Shown one piece after another: positions 60,781 through 64,000 of a stretch of 64,000 nucleotides of DNA (positions are counted from its first letter, which is position 1; each line of letters begins with the position of its first letter). The notes under the pieces are model-generated. The model had not been told where the DNA came from and made no database searches. It saw only the letters and a program-made list of their open reading frames with translations. The DNA comes from Echinococcus granulosus (Eukaryota > Platyhelminthes > Cestoda > Cyclophyllidea > Taeniidae): contig NW_020170442.1 of assembly GCF_000524195.1 (NCBI RefSeq), positions 62,001 to 126,000 of the forward strand, given 5' to 3'. The position numbers and the translations under genes were made by a program.

Positions 60781-63700
60781 CATATGTATACATTTGAGTT
60801 CTGACGCTCGAATTTTTTTAAGTGGAAAAGCGCTGTGGATGAGGTTTATTTCTACTTGATAGGCCTTAAAAGGAAGACGTATGTATTGAACATAATCGGA
60901 ATTATTTGGTGCAACTTATGTTTCAAAATGATTAGCAACTTTTACGTTCTCGATTTCATAAGCTGAGTGTTATTCTTTTTGGTAAAACCGCTCCCAATAA
61001 AACGTGATTTTAAGGCGCACTTGCTATTAGTGCGATTGCACCAGAAAATGTTGGACTCCTGACCTTTACGTGCACCCAAAACCTGCCATTATGCCTACTT
61101 TCATTTGATATTTGCTAGGTCCTTTGATATCTTCACCAGAAAGTGTTGTTCAAGAACTACCGGGTTTCCCATTAAAATCAACAACATCAAACTGAGCCTC
61201 CTGGCTTGGGTTGAGGAATACGGGCTGACGTCGTTGCGCCTCGCACGTATGCATCCAGAATTCGATGTCTTCACCCGTCTAATATGCATGTTTTTGAACC
61301 CAAGAACTCTTTAATGGGGTCAATATTGCCCATTTGAATTGTACCAGACCGCGCTTCCTGAACCAATTGCATCAATAAGCCGATCCCAATCCGGTGTCTT
61401 TTTCAGAAGATAGGTATTAATGGCAATAAAGCTTTTAGTGTGACAAATGGAATGAAATATCGTTTGTATGATTCTCGTATGCCTTGAGTTATTATTTGAA
61501 ATTGCACATCACTTCATTGAAATTATTAAATGGGGTTGTCTTGTAAACTCATTTGAAGAAGATTGTTTTTTTGTACCAGAAAATTTGGTTAAAGTTCTGT
61601 TCGGTGACATTCATCTACTGTTCACTGTTCATAATTCCAGTTATTACCACTTTTTTTTCATAAACAAGCAGGTTTTAGACGCAGTGACAATTGACGTAAT
61701 GCTTGATTGAGGTATAGCGTTACCTGCATTCAGTCAGGAACGCCTATCGTCAATCCATTGTCTAGCTGAACATGGCACCAAGGTTTGAAGTGCCCATAGT
61801 TTCCACTTCGTGCAGCATTGGTGAAGGTGTATTATTTTCACTCAGTTTCATATATATTCCATACCAGTTCGAATTGTAATGGCTGCAAATGTTTAATAAG
61901 AAGTCAGTTGTGAACCTTTACACTTGCTGATGTGCTGAAGCGAACAAATTGCCGATCCTGCTGCATTCGGACTTGAGCACCGGTAGGGGGGGAATTCATC
62001 CACTCCGCCTAGATCGGTAGGTTCGAGTTCTGTCGCAGTTTTGTAGCGCTCTTGCTCTCTTTCCGCGGTGAACCCACCTACCCGCGATGGCGTCCATGGT
62101 GGTCCCATTTGTATGCACCCACCCTCGTGTGTGGCCCTCTCTTGTGTGTGTGCACACTTCTACCTGCCCATCTGAGCTGCCCTGCAAGCCACCACATACC
62201 CTTTACATACACGCGCGCAATCGCCCACCGGTTGTCGTGGCATATATACTGGTTTTTTTTGCTGCTGCTGTTACTGGGCTTCGTGTCAGGAAAATTGGAA
62301 GGGATGGGACGCTGCGTCCTCCATTACCTATTACTGTTAGTCAAAAGCATCGACTTCCGGCCATGCGTTGCGTGAATATGTATGTATACGGGGGTGAAGG
62401 GCTGATGGTCTTGGGACTCAATCATGAAAATTTTCTCCAACTGAAGCACATGGATAGGCGGACTACTGCTGCTGCTAACCGCTACAAACAGCTCTAGTGG
62501 TCCTCCCGTACAAGTTGTTCACCCACATACCGCCAATACACGTACTGTGTTTCCACTTGTGAATCTCAGCACGCCATACCTTGAAGGAGCCAGCGCACCT
62601 ACTGGTGCTGCCGGTTCCGAGTCCGGGAAAAACAGCGGCAGCAACAGCGCTGGTGGCGGATGGAGTAGCGGCGACAGTGCCTGCCTGTCTGACTGTCCGT
62701 GTGTTTGAGTGTGGGTAAGTGGGTGGTCGTCACCCCCGTTCAACTTGTGCTCAAGGTCTCTCTCACGCTGCCTTCAATCATCGTGCCTGCGCATGCCTGT
62801 GGGTGGCCCTCGAGGCTGATTCCGATGAAGACTGACTGCTGGCTGGCCTAGACCAAGCAGGGTTGGGTTGGGTTTGATGGGATGGGGTGGGGCAACGCAG
62901 TTAATTTCCTGGGTTGTTTAATAGTCATCCCAAATTGTTTGTTAAAAAATGGCTCTCTAGGTGGGTTGGTCTCAATCAACTTTTTCTACCCCCATGGGTG
63001 GTAGCGGTGTATGTACGCTTAGGGAGAAAACAAAGGCCTGTGTGGAATCTCTAAAGTGCTGTTTGACTGCTTTTTGCACCCTAATTGAATCGGAATAGTG
63101 ATGCTCAGTAGCAGGTGAACTGCAAAAATCGCGGTCGAACTCCCAGTGGCTGCTTTTTTACTTTTCTATCGGTCCCCTCAGTAGGAAAGATTTCACTCAT
63201 CCAGCAGTCAAATTTGATAGTATAACAACTCGTGGGATGTAGCAATGTAGACCGACACTTACGATTTGTAACCATTTTGGCCTCTAACTTCCAAGGATGT
63301 TGCCCCTAATCATTCTTTCTAACTTTTCTATCCATATTTTTACTGTAAATTGACCGTCCATGTAAGCGGTCTAGGCCTCGTTCTGATGAAAATGGTCACA
63401 GTCGTAAATATCTGAAAATTTGACCATGAAAAATGGCACATCCAATCTATCCGGCTCCTTTGAATCGTGTTTCATAAGACAAGGGCCTTTATTGCCCACA
63501 TGTCTCAAAAACTTGTTATTCAACTGGCAAACTTTGTATCGTTCTGTCAAGGCGAAAATGGCGCTGGAATGTAGACGTCATTATTACTGTCATATAGAAG
63601 ATGGCGTATGAGAGTCGAGGCACCTGTTCGACGTAGAGGGCACAGGCACGCCACACCCAATTGTATTGCTCTTTTACAACCTCCCTTCTCTCCAAACGCG

Positions 63701-64000
63701 CTTCGGAGCGGAACGCCCTCCATCTTGTGCGATGAGCACTTTGATTATGCGCACAATCGCGGCGGCGGCAATGGTAATGGAAGAGTGGAGGGCAAAAGGA
63801 GCCTATTAAAAGAGCTCTTCGTCTGCCCGCCGCCGCTGTCGCGATCTACCGCGACGTCGTGAGGCTGAAAAAGTCGCTTGCTTGCTCGCGTGTACCCACA
63901 CATGCTTTCCCCCACCGCTTTCTTGTTCACCTCGAAGAAAGCTCAGCTAGACCACCCGGATGATGCATGCACTCGCCGCTGCGGTGGGTACTCATAGCTT

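Larger units (their letters stand above)
58970..64000 (+). other. Probable SUFU intron 2, continuing past the window
   Basis: The sequence after the SUFU exon 2 donor, without a recognisable SUFU exon. Contents include a TA microsatellite (about 59149-59165), a coding-like open segment at 60553-60780, and GC-rich sequence from about 61970 to 62900 and at 63600-63980 with short open frames on both strands. None can be joined to SUFU with confidence. Confidence 0.5.

Noticed and set aside
1..64000. CRISPR arrays, bacterial operons, ribosome-binding sites, phage genes
   Set aside because: No direct-repeat spacer array is seen. The split genes with GT-AG introns show this is eukaryotic nuclear DNA.

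Overview
This is AT-rich animal nuclear DNA. The gene set points to a flatworm (Platyhelminthes), most likely a tapeworm or close relative. Three observations support that. First, there is an array of universal stress protein (USP) genes, a family that vertebrates lack and parasitic flatworms have expanded. Second, the conserved housekeeping genes carry GT-AG introns, including one of only 36 bp. Third, compact gene pairs have splice acceptors right at the start codon, which fits spliced-leader trans-splicing. The species cannot be fixed from the sequence alone. Gene density is low: most of the 64 kb is AT-rich intergenic or intronic DNA with no recognisable coding content.

Layout. 1-2.2 kb: the last two exons of an unidentified plus-strand gene. 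About 8-27 kb: a USP array, all on the minus strand and all intronless. It holds two canonical copies (26571-27041 and 22623-23126), two diverged copies that have lost the standard ATP-binding loop (16732-17220 and 18548-19114), one frameshifted copy (8397-8893), one heavily decayed copy (about 21168-21605) and two faint possible relics (about 12.7 kb and 8.0-8.3 kb). 27-37 kb: a gene desert. 37.1-38.3 kb: coding-like plus-strand blocks of unknown identity.

40.7-43.3 kb (minus): the mitochondrial rRNA 2'-O-methyltransferase MRM2, in three exons. 48.4-50.5 kb (minus): TMEM267 and GPN3, with GPN3 upstream and only 64 nt from its stop codon to the first TMEM267 ATG. 52.2-53.2 kb (plus): GET4, intronless. 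55.4 kb to the window end (plus): the first two exons of Suppressor of fused (SUFU), a Hedgehog-pathway regulator. Its second exon carries a low-complexity insertion of about 95 residues, and the rest of the gene appears to lie beyond the window.

Functionally, the right half is unrelated housekeeping and signalling: RNA polymerase assembly (GPN3), tail-anchored protein targeting (GET4), mitoribosome maturation (MRM2) and Hedgehog control (SUFU). The left half is a birth-and-death cluster of stress-protein genes. The most interesting signals are the graded decay and divergence of the USP array, a shared inverted-CCAAT promoter element on its best copies, the SUFU insertion and the operon-like GPN3-TMEM267 pair. 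Similarity statements rest on recognition by eye; no database search was run.
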